Positions 51,837 to 59,128 of a DNA stretch of 64,000 nt are shown here, piece after piece. The translations under genes and the position numbers were made by a program. Each line of letters opens with the position of its first letter. The stretch's first letter is position 1. The stretch covers positions 1-64,000 of the forward strand of contig CAYOFV010000002.1 of the NCBI GenBank assembly GCA_964403565.1. Reading direction: 5' to 3'. Under the pieces are notes generated by a model. That model did not search any database. It saw nothing but the letters and a program-made list of their open reading frames with translations, and was not told where the DNA came from. The DNA comes from Thioglobus_B sp964403565 (GTDB taxonomy: Bacteria; Pseudomonadota; Gammaproteobacteria; PS1; Pseudothioglobaceae).

Positions 51837-52520
51837 ATGAAAACTAAACTATTTGCATTGGCAATTGCGTCAACATTTGCTTTAGGCTCTCAAGCGGCAA
51901 CTTTCCATGATTCTAGTTTTAACTGGAACAACACCTCTTCTGCGCCTGCGGTAAAAGCTGGCAAGCCAGTTGGTATTGTTAAGGGAGTTTTAGAAATTGC
52001 AGGTATTTCTCGTAATGCTGATAATGGCAATACGGTAGATCCAGCATTTGCTAAGACATCTCGTCCATGTCCTCCGTTCTGTATCCAGCCAACTGCACCG
52101 TTCGCGCCTGCAGCTGTTGAAACAGTAACTGAGCTAGACGTTATTCATGCAGCACGTGATGTTGCAGGTGGCGATACTTCACTATTGGTTATTGATGCAC
52201 GTACACCAGGTTGGGTGAAAAAAGGTACTATTCCGCACGCAATCAACGTTCCATTTACTAAACTAAACTCTAAGGCTCTTGCTAAAGACCCTATGGCTGT
52301 TGTAGAAATACTAACAGATAAGTTTGGTGTTAAGGATATGGATGGCGTACTAAACTACGACAATGCTAAGACTCTATACCTATTCTGTAATGGTTCATGG
52401 TGTGGTCAGTCTCCAGCGGCGATCCGTGCACTATTAACTATGGGTTACCCACAGAGCAAGATCAAATACTACCGTGGTGGTATGAATGATTGGAAGCTTT
52501 TGGGTTTAACAACTAAGTAA
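51837..52520 (+). CDS. Exported rhodanese-domain protein, paralogue 2
   Basis: The start is ATG 51837 with SD CGAGGAG; the upstream frame to 51807 overlaps the terminator and is unlikely. The 227-residue product has a signal peptide (about 1-20, ending SQA), a different spacer (TFHDSSFNWNN...), then the same SRPCPPFCIQP motif and rhodanese domain with LFCNGSWCGQSP. Protein identity to paralogue 1 is high from the PCPPFC motif onward. A DNA block (52044-52120) is identical over 77 bp to 51305-51381, which points to recent gene conversion. The gene ends 25 bp before another terminator-like hairpin. Confidence 0.85.
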   Translation: MKTKLFALAIASTFALGSQAATFHDSSFNWNNTSSAPAVKAGKPVGIVKGVLEIAGISRNADNGNTVDPAFAKTSRPCPPFCIQPTAPFAPAAVETVTELDVIHAARDVAGGDTSLLVIDARTPGWVKKGTIPHAINVPFTKLNSKALAKDPMAVVEILTDKFGVKDMDGVLNYDNAKTLYLFCNGSWCGQSPAAIRALLTMGYPQSKIKYYRGGMNDWKLLGLTTK

Positions 52521-52523
52521 AGT

Positions 52524-53069
52524 TTGAGAGCCTTAGGTTTACTAAGAGGGGCGTTTATTGCGTCCCTTTTTTTGTCTATAATTTCCACCTCTTATGCTGA
52601 CAATAGGGCAGATAGATGGTATCAAGTTGGTCATCAATATTCACAAATGGGTCGCAATGATGATGCATTTAAATGGATGATTAAAGCCGCTGATGCAGGA
52701 CATGCTGCTGCTCAGAATAATATTGGCGTAAGTTATCTTCATGGTCTTGGTGTAGATGTTGATAAAAAAACTGCGTTTGAATGGTTTGAAAAATCAGCAG
52801 AGCAAGGCTATACCTATGCACAAAGTGAACTTGCCATGCTTTATTACAATGGAGAAGTTGTTGATAAAGATGTTGGTAAGGCGCAAAAATGGTGGTTAAC
52901 AGCTGCTGAGTTGGGTGATGAATACGCTCAATTTAATTTAGCGTCTTTATACCTTGAGCAAGACAATATAGAAAAAGCGTATTATTGGTTTAACCAGGCG
53001 CATAAAAATAATCACAAAGGTGCAAAACTTGCACTAGACAAACTAAATGAAATTTATATTGAAAAATAA
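52524..53069 (+). CDS. Exported Sel1-repeat (TPR-like) protein
   Basis: Three Sel1 repeats are visible: AFKWMIKAADAGHAAAQNNI..., AFEWFEKSAEQGYTYAQSEL... and AQKWWLTAAELGDEYAQFNL..., with a partial fourth. They form a short alpha-solenoid for protein binding. A signal peptide spans about residues 1-25 (ending TSYA). The start is a TTG at 52524, only 3 bp after the rhodanese stop; no ATG or GTG gives a complete signal peptide. Codons 8-16 overlap a terminator-like hairpin (52545-52573), so expression likely depends on read-through or an internal promoter. The last 23 bp overlap the next gene. Confidence 0.72.
   Translation: MRALGLLRGAFIASLFLSIISTSYADNRADRWYQVGHQYSQMGRNDDAFKWMIKAADAGHAAAQNNIGVSYLHGLGVDVDKKTAFEWFEKSAEQGYTYAQSELAMLYYNGEVVDKDVGKAQKWWLTAAELGDEYAQFNLASLYLEQDNIEKAYYWFNQAHKNNHKGAKLALDKLNEIYIEK
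52545..52573 (+). terminator. Terminator of the rhodanese gene, inside the 5' end of the Sel1 gene
   Basis: AGAGGGGCG (52545-52553) pairs with CGTCCCTTT (52561-52569) with two G-T wobbles, loop TTTATTG, followed by TTTT. It sits 25 bp after the rhodanese stop, a normal terminator distance, but inside the downstream coding frame. Confidence 0.6.
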
Positions 53070-53940
53070 AATAATATTTTTTATTATATTTACATATTCA
53101 AATTTAAGTTTTGCCTTCTTTCCAAAACTTCCAGATTTTCCTGAACTACCAAAAATTGGTGAGTTTGATCCAAAAATTTTACAAGATTTTTACAACCAAT
53201 ATACCGAAGTACAGCCAAATTATGAGCGCGAAAAACGCATGATTGGCGAGATTGAAGATGCGGTGATGGATGGAGATGTTGAATACTTACCTATTGGTGA
53301 CGATAAAGAAGTGTTTAGTATTTATATGGAGGGCGAGTCTGAAAATCCAAAGGGCGGTGTAATTGTAGTTCACTCACGTGGATATCACGCAAACTGGGAT
53401 AGTGTTGTTAAACCTGTTCGTATAGGGCTTGCAGAAAAAGGTTGGTCGACATTGTCAGTACAAATGCCAGTACTAGAAAAATCTGCTAAATATTATGATT
53501 ATGTACCAATTTTCCCTTACGCACATGAGCGTATCGATGCGGCAATTAATTTTTACAAACAACGTGGAATAGATAATATTATTCTCATTGGGCATGGTTG
53601 CGGTGCGCACATGACTATGAGTTATATTGATAAATACGGTGATGATAAGTTAGCTGCTTATGTTGGCATAGGTATGGGTGCTACTGACTTTAGACAAAAA
53701 CTAGTAAAGCAGTTTCCACTAGATAAAATGCTATCCCCAACTCTGGATATTTTTGGAGAGAATGATTTTCCTGGAGTTAAGCGTATGAGTGAATACAGAA
53801 AAGGTTTATTGGATATAGCTGGCAACAAGAAATCCACTCAGCTTGTTGTTGAGAAGGCTGATCATTATTATAAAGAGGGCGAAACTGCAGAGGATTTAGT
53901 AGACACTATTGATGCCTGGCTAAATGGTTTAAAGCTATAA
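53047..53940 (+). CDS. Exported alpha/beta-hydrolase-like protein (DUF3530-like) with a Cys at the nucleophile elbow
   Basis: The 297-residue protein has a signal peptide (about 1-23), a linker with PKLPDFPELPKIGEF, then an alpha/beta-hydrolase-like fold: GGVIVVHSRGYHANWDSV, STLSVQMPVLEKSA and the elbow LIGHGCGAHMTMS. Where Ser is normal (GxSxG) there is Cys185. Candidate acid and base are in FGENDFPG (about Asp226) and EKADHYYKEG (about His277). The layout matches DUF3530-type proteins, many of which lack the Ser. Catalysis is therefore uncertain. It overlaps the Sel1 gene by 23 bp and the convergent DUF455 gene by 6 bp. Confidence 0.7.
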   Translation: MKFILKNKIIFFIIFTYSNLSFAFFPKLPDFPELPKIGEFDPKILQDFYNQYTEVQPNYEREKRMIGEIEDAVMDGDVEYLPIGDDKEVFSIYMEGESENPKGGVIVVHSRGYHANWDSVVKPVRIGLAEKGWSTLSVQMPVLEKSAKYYDYVPIFPYAHERIDAAINFYKQRGIDNIILIGHGCGAHMTMSYIDKYGDDKLAAYVGIGMGATDFRQKLVKQFPLDKMLSPTLDIFGENDFPGVKRMSEYRKGLLDIAGNKKSTQLVVEKADHYYKEGETAEDLVDTIDAWLNGLKL

Positions 53941-54732
53941 ACTTTCTAAATACTCTAACTCTTTATCAGAAAAATCTGCAAGCTTTCGGGCTTCAATATT
54001 AAACGGTCCGCGTAACGAGTCGCCAATATGTTTTTTAATCAGCTTAATAAAAGTATTTTTAGGATCTAAATTTCTTTGTTTACATAGGTGATGAAACCAA
54101 TAATTACCAATTTTTACATGGCCTATTTCATCAGTAAAAATCACATCTAAAATTTTTACCATTTGTTTGTGTTTGGACGATTCAAAACGTTTTTGAATTT
54201 TTGGAGTTACATCCAACCCCCTGGCTTCAAGCACTCTAGGAACCAGAGCCATGCGCACTAATACATCGTAAGAGGTTTCATGAGTAGCCCGCCAAAGACC
54301 ATTGTGAGCATTAAAATCACCATATTTATAACCGAGAGAATTTAGATAATCGTTAATAAGATTGAAGTGATAAGCTTCCTCAAATGCAACTTGTATCCAA
54401 TCGTAATAAAACTTCTCATCCATGTTTCTAAATCTATAAACAGCATCAAGCGCTAGATTTATAGCATTAAATTCTATATGGCATATTGCATGAATAGTTT
54501 TAACCATTCCTAGGTCAGATTTGTCGCGCTTAGGTACGGCTTGAAATCTTACTAGCTCAGGTTTTTCAGGCCTGCCTGGGTCTTTTATTTCTTTAATATG
54601 AAACTCATTATTAAATATGAGTTTTCTCGAGTTTTTTAAATCGTTTAATTTGTTAACAAGTGATATTTTCTTATCAACGGATGTTTCAATAAGTGCAGTA
54701 TATGCTGCCTCAAATGCGTCTATATTCTCCAC
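53935..54732 (-). CDS. DUF455 ferritin-like domain protein
   Basis: The 265-residue protein matches the DUF455 (COG2833) family: KDPGRPEKPELV, then HAICHIEFNAINLALDAVYRF, VAFEEAYHFNLINDYL and FTDEIGHVKIGNYWFHHLC. The Glu and Glu-x-x-His residues in these helices would form a ferritin-like di-metal site. Function in bacteria is poorly known; some relatives are linked to tRNA modification enzymes (MiaE-like fold), which is analogy only. It overlaps rluE by 23 bp or less and likely shares the ratA-rluE transcript. Confidence 0.82.
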   Translation of the reverse strand: MENIDAFEAAYTALIETSVDKKISLVNKLNDLKNSRKLIFNNEFHIKEIKDPGRPEKPELVRFQAVPKRDKSDLGMVKTIHAICHIEFNAINLALDAVYRFRNMDEKFYYDWIQVAFEEAYHFNLINDYLNSLGYKYGDFNAHNGLWRATHETSYDVLVRMALVPRVLEARGLDVTPKIQKRFESSKHKQMVKILDVIFTDEIGHVKIGNYWFHHLCKQRNLDPKNTFIKLIKKHIGDSLRGPFNIEARKLADFSDKELEYLESL

Positions 54733-55240
54733 TATTGATTCCTTCTAATTTATAACTGCCAATTTGAGTACGTATAAGTCTTAAAGTTGGAAAGCCAACA
54801 TGTGCTGTCATCCTTCTAACCTGTCTATTTTTACCTTCGGTAATTTTAATTTCGATCCAAGAGGTTGGAATATTTTTTCTAAATCTAACTGGTGGTGTTC
54901 TTTCCCAAAGCCAATCAGGTTTGTTAATTATCTTTACTTTTGCTTTTTTAGTAATACCATCTTTTAAATTAACACCTTGAGTTAATTCATCTACAGCATC
55001 TTGAGTTACTTGCCCATCTACTTGAACAATATAGGTTTTTTCCTTGTCAAATTTTGGGTGTGATATTTTATGTTGTAATTTACCATTATCAGTTAATAGC
55101 AGTAATCCTTCAGAGTCTTTATCTAGTCTTCCTGCAGGATATATATTTTTAATATTTATACAACTGGAAAGATTATCTTTTTCACCACTAAACTGCGATA
55201 CAACACCATAAGGCTTGTTTAACAAGTAAACTTTAGCCAT
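54710..55240 (-). CDS. rluE: 23S rRNA pseudouridine synthase RluE-like
   Basis: The start is placed at ATG 55240 (MAKVYLLNKPYGVVSQF), which gives 176 residues. The in-frame codon at 55270 lies deep in ratA and adds a non-family tail. The catalytic Asp is in YPAGRLDKDSEGLLLLTD, and WIEIKITEGKNRQVRRMTAHVGFPTLRL is typical. There is no S4 domain, as in RluE. It modifies U2457 in E. coli. It overlaps ratA by 8 bp and the DUF455 gene downstream. Confidence 0.88.
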   Translation of the reverse strand: MAKVYLLNKPYGVVSQFSGEKDNLSSCINIKNIYPAGRLDKDSEGLLLLTDNGKLQHKISHPKFDKEKTYIVQVDGQVTQDAVDELTQGVNLKDGITKKAKVKIINKPDWLWERTPPVRFRKNIPTSWIEIKITEGKNRQVRRMTAHVGFPTLRLIRTQIGSYKLEGINSGEYRRI

Positions 55241-55664
55241 ATACTTGCTTAGCTCGAGAAACAAATGCATCTAACTGTGCGTTTGCAATTGATGTAAATA
55301 TAGGCGCTATAGCCATAGAAACAATTTTTGACGAAAAACTAAATTCAAGCTCTAAGCTTACTTTGCATGCATCTTCTCTAAGACTGGTAAAAACCCAATC
55401 TCCCTTAAGATGTGAAAACGGCCCATCTTTAAGCTGCATATGAATTTTCTCAAATGGGTATAGTGTATTTATTGTTGTAAATGTTTGATTTAATGCGCCT
55501 TTATTAATCTTTACCGAGGCTGTAATACTTTTGCTAGTTTGCTTTAAAATAGAAGCATCTGAACACCAGTTAAGAAATTCTGGATAACTATCAACTTGAT
55601 TAACTAGTTGATACATTTGTTCAGTAGAATAGGGCACAATCGCGTTTTTAGAAATTTTATGCAT
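55233..55664 (-). CDS. ratA: RatA/COQ10-like START-domain protein
   Basis: The 143-residue protein starts MHKISKNAIVPYSTEQMYQLV, nearly the family consensus. It continues through VNQVDSYPEFLNWCSDA, HMQLKDGPFSHLKGDWVF and the C-terminal ANAQLDAFVSRAKQVYG. It belongs to the SRPBCC/polyketide-cyclase fold; homologues bind ubiquinone (Coq10) and E. coli RatA was described as blocking 70S formation. It is divergent from smpB, as in many gammaproteobacteria, but here the two start codons overlap by 2 bp (CATG at 55662-55665). Confidence 0.9.
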   Translation of the reverse strand: MHKISKNAIVPYSTEQMYQLVNQVDSYPEFLNWCSDASILKQTSKSITASVKINKGALNQTFTTINTLYPFEKIHMQLKDGPFSHLKGDWVFTSLREDACKVSLELEFSFSSKIVSMAIAPIFTSIANAQLDAFVSRAKQVYG

Positions 55665-56145
55665 GGCAAAAACTAAGAAAAAAACCTCAAGTAATACTAT
55701 AGTAGTGAATAAAAAAGCACGTCACGACTATTTTATCGAACAAACCTTTGAAGCAGGACTTAGTTTAGAGGGCTGGGAAGTAAAAAGCTTGCGTGATGTA
55801 AGAGTGCAAATAAAGGAAAGCTATATTATTTTTAAAGATAATGAGGTTTACTTATTTGGTAGTCATATTTCACCACTTAAAAATGCGTCTACACATGTCA
55901 ACGCTGATCCAACAAGATTAAGAAAACTTCTTTTAAACAGAATAGAAATTAATAGAATTAGAGAAAAAGTAGAGCAAAAAGGCGCGACTGTTGTTCCATT
56001 AAAACTATATTGGTCAAAAAAAGGCAAGGTAAAGCTAGAGATAGGCGTTGCTAAAGGTAAAAAGGCGCATGATAAGCGTCAAGATGTAAAATCTAGAGAT
56101 TGGCAAAGAGATAAGCAAAGAGCTTTAAAAGAGCATAATAAGTAG
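55663..56145 (+). CDS. smpB: SsrA-binding protein SmpB
   Basis: SmpB (160 residues) binds tmRNA and brings it to stalled ribosomes. The core IVVNKKARHDYFIEQTFEAGLSLEGWEVKSLRDVRVQIKESY region, IEINRIREKVEQKGATVVPLKLYW and the basic tail (KGKKAHDKRQDVKSRDWQRDK) are complete. The ATG overlaps the ratA start codon on the other strand, so its leader must lie within ratA. No tmRNA gene (ssrA) was found in the window. Confidence 0.96.
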   Translation: MAKTKKKTSSNTIVVNKKARHDYFIEQTFEAGLSLEGWEVKSLRDVRVQIKESYIIFKDNEVYLFGSHISPLKNASTHVNADPTRLRKLLLNRIEINRIREKVEQKGATVVPLKLYWSKKGKVKLEIGVAKGKKAHDKRQDVKSRDWQRDKQRALKEHNK

Positions 56146-56187
56146 CAACATAAGTTATTGTTAAATATCGATTTTTTTTGGAATTTG

Positions 56188-56216
56188 TTGTTTTGTAGTG
56201 CAAAAATAATTATAAT
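56188..56216 (+). promoter_or_regulatory. Promoter of hupB
   Basis: TTGTTT (56188-56193) and TATAAT (56211-56216) with 17-bp spacing. The transcript would have a leader of about 118 nt in which CTAAATG (56227-56233) can pair with CATTTAG (56298-56304). Confidence 0.55.
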
Positions 56217-56341
56217 TAACTGAAGTGCTAAATGTCTGGGGGTTGGCACAATGATAATTATGTTTTCATTCTCTTACCTCCTTAAGCTAATCCTTAGCAT
56301 TTAGTATTTTTTTTGTTACATACGAATTTCGAGGAGAAGAA

Positions 56342-56617
56342 ATGAATAAATCTGAATTAATCGATGCAATCGCATCTGGGGCTAATCTTTCTAAAGCAGA
56401 TGCTGGTCGTGCATTAAACGCAGCTACTGATGCTATTACTGGCGCTATGGCAAGTGGTGACGGTGTACAACTAACTGGCTTTGGTTCTTTTGTTGTAAGA
56501 GATCGTGCAGCACGTACTGGTCGCAACCCACAAACTGGTGCAACAATTAACATCGCAGCTTCTAAAGTTGCAGCATTTAAAGCTGGTAAAGCTCTTAAAG
56601 ATGCCGTAAACGGCTAA
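56342..56617 (+). CDS. hupB: HU-type DNA-binding protein
   Basis: HU (91 residues) is the abundant histone-like nucleoid protein. It has MNKSELIDAIASGANLSKADAGRALNA at the start, VQLTGFGSFVVRDRAARTGRNPQTG for the beta-arm with the conserved RNPQTG tip, and the C-terminal helix. It is monocistronic, with a good SD (CGAGGAG), biased codons and a strong terminator. hupB versus hupA cannot be separated by sequence alone. Confidence 0.95.
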   Translation: MNKSELIDAIASGANLSKADAGRALNAATDAITGAMASGDGVQLTGFGSFVVRDRAARTGRNPQTGATINIAASKVAAFKAGKALKDAVNG

Positions 56618-56646
56618 TAATGGTTAATTAGTTAATCACTTATTCT

Positions 56647-56673
56647 AAAAAAGCACCTTCGGGTGCTTTTTTT
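56647..56673 (+). terminator. Rho-independent terminator of hupB
   Basis: AAAAAAGCACC TTCG GGTGCTTTTTTT: perfect stem, TTCG tetraloop, T run, 30 bp after the stop. Confidence 0.93.
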
Positions 56674-56690
56674 ATGCCTGATTTTTATTT

Positions 56691-56776
56691 AAGACCTTTG
56701 TATAAATATGAATAATCATCAAAACACTATCTTTATCTATCATTTTACTAATCACCTATATTTATGCAAAGGCCTC
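56691..56776. mobile_element. MITE copy 3, internally deleted (86 bp)
   Basis: Both ends of the family are kept (AAGACCTTTGTATAAATATG at left; a complement with GGCCTC at right). The central about 76 bp, including the 13-bp inner arms, are missing. The flanks TATTT (56686-56690) and TATTA (56777-56781) fit a 5-bp target duplication with one change. It lies just after the hupB terminator. Confidence 0.82.
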
Positions 56777-56840
56777 TATTAATAATTTATCTGCTAAGAC
56801 TCTATAGGTAAAATTATCATTTAATAACTATATCTATCTT

Positions 56841-57757
56841 ATGAGCAATCAAAAAACAAATTTATTAGGCTTAAGTAAGTCTTCACTTGATGATTTTTTT
56901 TCAAATCTAGGCGAAAAGCCTTATAGAACCAAGCAGTTTATGCAGTGGGTTTATAAAGCTCATGAGTTCGATTTTAATAATATGCTTAACCTTAGTAAAA
57001 AATTAAGGGATATGCTAGCAAATATTGCAACTCTAGATTTACCTAATATTGCAAAACAAAGTTTTGCATCTGATGGGGTAATTAAATGGGTGTTAGATCT
57101 TGGTAATAATAATCATATAGAAACAGTTTATATTCCAGAGAAAGATAGAGGTACGTTGTGCATTTCTTCTCAAGTGGGTTGTTCGCTTGCATGTCCATTT
57201 TGCTCAACAGGCATGCAAGGGTTTAATCGAAATCTAACAAGTAGTGAGATTATCTCGCAAGTAATTATTGCTAATAATTTTCTACGTGAGAAAAACAAAA
57301 GAATATCTAACGTGGTATTTATGGGCATGGGAGAGCCACTACTTAATGAAAAGGCTGTTTATGAAGTTTGTGATTTATTACTTGACGATCTTGCTTTTGG
57401 ATTATCAAGAAGAAAAGTAACTATATCTACATCTGGAGTAGTGCCTGCAATGCTAAGGATGGCAGAGAAAACACCAGTATCTTTGGCGATTTCTTTGCAT
57501 GCAACGAATGATGCGTTGCGTGATGAGTTGGTTCCAATTAATCAAAAATACCCAATTAAAGATTTACTTGAAGCTTGCAGAGTTTATCTAAAATCTGGCA
57601 ATCAAGAGCGTCATATTTTGTTCGAATACGTAATGCTTGATGGAGTAAATGACTCTATCAATCACGCTAAAGAATTAGCTGATTTGTTAGATGGCATGGC
57701 AGTTAAGGTTAATTTAATTCCATTTAACCCATTTGAAAATACAAAATATAAAACTAG
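56841..57757 (+). CDS. rlmN: Dual-specificity 23S rRNA/tRNA adenine-C2 methyltransferase, C-terminus lost in an assembly gap
   Basis: A radical-SAM enzyme methylating A2503 of 23S rRNA and A37 of some tRNAs. The cluster motif CxxxCxxC is in QVGCSLACPFCSTGMQGF (Cys114, Cys118, Cys121). MGMGEPLLN, SLHATNDALRDELVPIN and VNLIPFNPFENTKY also match. The reading stops at residue 305 where 100 N begin; about 55-65 residues, including the methyl-carrying C-terminal Cys, should follow. The coding sequence after the gap is not RlmN and should not be joined to it. Confidence 0.93.
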
Positions 57758-57857
57758 NNNNNNNNNNNNNNNNNNNNNNNNNNNNNNNNNNNNNNNNNNN
57801 NNNNNNNNNNNNNNNNNNNNNNNNNNNNNNNNNNNNNNNNNNNNNNNNNNNNNNNNN
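57758..57857. other. Assembly gap of 100 N (true missing sequence)
   Basis: Unlike the gap in typA, the flanks do not overlap. The end of rlmN and most of the gene before ispG are missing, so the real distance is probably over 1 kb. The N length is a placeholder. Confidence 0.85.
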
Positions 57858-58049
57858 TTTTATTTTTACAACACAACTACAAATAATAAACAAAACCCAG
57901 CTACTACTATTGTTATAAGTGAGCCTACATCGGTGCAAGAAATAGAACTTGATAATGAAGATATACAAATCCAAGTAGTGGATAATATTGAGAGCGACAA
58001 CATTGAAAGCCTTGATAAAGTAATTGAAATTTATACAAAAAACAAATGA
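57858..58049 (+). CDS. C-terminal fragment of an unidentified gene, possibly rodZ
   Basis: Sixty-three residues in frame from the gap edge to TGA at 58049. It opens FYFYNTTTNNKQ, like the end of a membrane helix. An acidic low-complexity tail rich in Ile, Asp, Glu and Asn follows (QEIELDNEDIQIQVVDN), and it ends IEIYTKNK. In gammaproteobacteria rodZ (HTH, one TM, periplasmic domain) commonly sits between rlmN and ispG, so rodZ is the natural candidate. That rests on gene order, not on a domain match. The stop overlaps the ispG start (ATGA). Confidence 0.6.
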   Translation, partial: FYFYNTTTNNKQNPATTIVISEPTSVQEIELDNEDIQIQVVDNIESDNIESLDKVIEIYTKNK

Positions 58050-59122
58050 AACCAGTTCATACAATTAAACGCAGAGTATCAAAACAAATCTTTGTTGGTG
58101 ATGTTGCTATTGGTGGCGATGCACCAATATCTGTTCAAAGTATGACTAACACCGATACTATAGATGTTGAATCAACCTTGAGACAAATAGAGGCTATTGA
58201 AAATGCTGGTGCTGATTTGGTTAGAGTGTCTATTCCCTCGTTAGACGCTGCAGAAGCTTTTAAACAAATTAAACAACGGGCGAATATTCCACTTATAACA
58301 GATATCCACTTTGATTATAAAATTGCTCTTAAAGTGGCAGAGTATGGCGCTGATTGCTTGCGTATTAATCCTGGAAATATTGGTAGAGAAGATAGGGTGC
58401 GTGAAGTGGTTGCAAGTGCAAAAGATCATAATATTCCTATTCGTATTGGTGTAAATGCAGGATCATTAGAGAAAGATTTGCAGAAGAAATACATAGAACC
58501 TACTCCTGAAGCAATGGTTGAATCTGCATTTAGACACATAGATATTCTTGATAAGCTAAATTTTGATAATTACAAAATATCTCTTAAAGCTAGCGAAATT
58601 TTTATGACAGTATTTGCCTATAGGCAATTAGCATCTCAGATTGAAAATCCACTACATCTTGGTATTACAGAAGCTGGCTCTTATAGGTCTGGTACAGTTA
58701 AATCTGCAATTGGTCTTGGTATGCTTTTATCAGAAGGTATAGGTGATACATTGCGTGTATCTTTAGCTTCAGATCCGGTAGATGAAGTACGAGTTGGATT
58801 TGATATTTTAAAATCATTAAACTTGCGTAATAAAGGCGTTAATTTAATTGCCTGTCCATCGTGCTCAAGACAAAAATTTGACGTAATCTCTGTAGTAAAT
58901 GAACTTGAGTCGCGCTTAGAAGATGTTAATGAATCAATTGATGCTGCAGTAATTGGCTGTGTAGTTAATGGCCCAGGTGAGGCAAAAGCAGTAGCAGTTG
59001 GCCTGACTGGAGGTGATCCAAATTTATTATATGTTGATGGTCAAAAAAGCGCCAAAATTGACAATGAATCTTTAGTTGACGAGTTAGAGTCGCAAATCAG
59101 AGCTAAACTTAAAAAGTTGTAA
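58046..59122 (+). CDS. ispG: 4-hydroxy-3-methylbut-2-en-1-yl diphosphate synthase (GcpE)
   Basis: IspG (358 residues) catalyses the reductive ring opening of MEcPP in the MEP isoprenoid pathway with a [4Fe-4S] cluster. Cluster cysteines are in IACPSCSRQKFD (two) and IGCVVNGPGEAKA (one). The N-terminal TIM barrel starts IFVGDVAIGGDAPISVQSMTNTDT. It is coupled to the truncated gene upstream by ATGA and is convergent with the DUF2062 gene (6 bp gap). dxs, the first step of the same pathway, lies 0.5 kb away on the other strand. Confidence 0.97.
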   Translation: MKPVHTIKRRVSKQIFVGDVAIGGDAPISVQSMTNTDTIDVESTLRQIEAIENAGADLVRVSIPSLDAAEAFKQIKQRANIPLITDIHFDYKIALKVAEYGADCLRINPGNIGREDRVREVVASAKDHNIPIRIGVNAGSLEKDLQKKYIEPTPEAMVESAFRHIDILDKLNFDNYKISLKASEIFMTVFAYRQLASQIENPLHLGITEAGSYRSGTVKSAIGLGMLLSEGIGDTLRVSLASDPVDEVRVGFDILKSLNLRNKGVNLIACPSCSRQKFDVISVVNELESRLEDVNESIDAAVIGCVVNGPGEAKAVAVGLTGGDPNLLYVDGQKSAKIDNESLVDELESQIRAKLKKL

Positions 59123-59128
59123 TTTATA

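Noticed and set aside
54560..54590. REP-like CAGGCCTGCC sequence in the DUF455 gene
   Set aside because: It lacks the GCAAGGCC core and encodes the conserved GRPEKPEL segment, so it is ordinary coding sequence.
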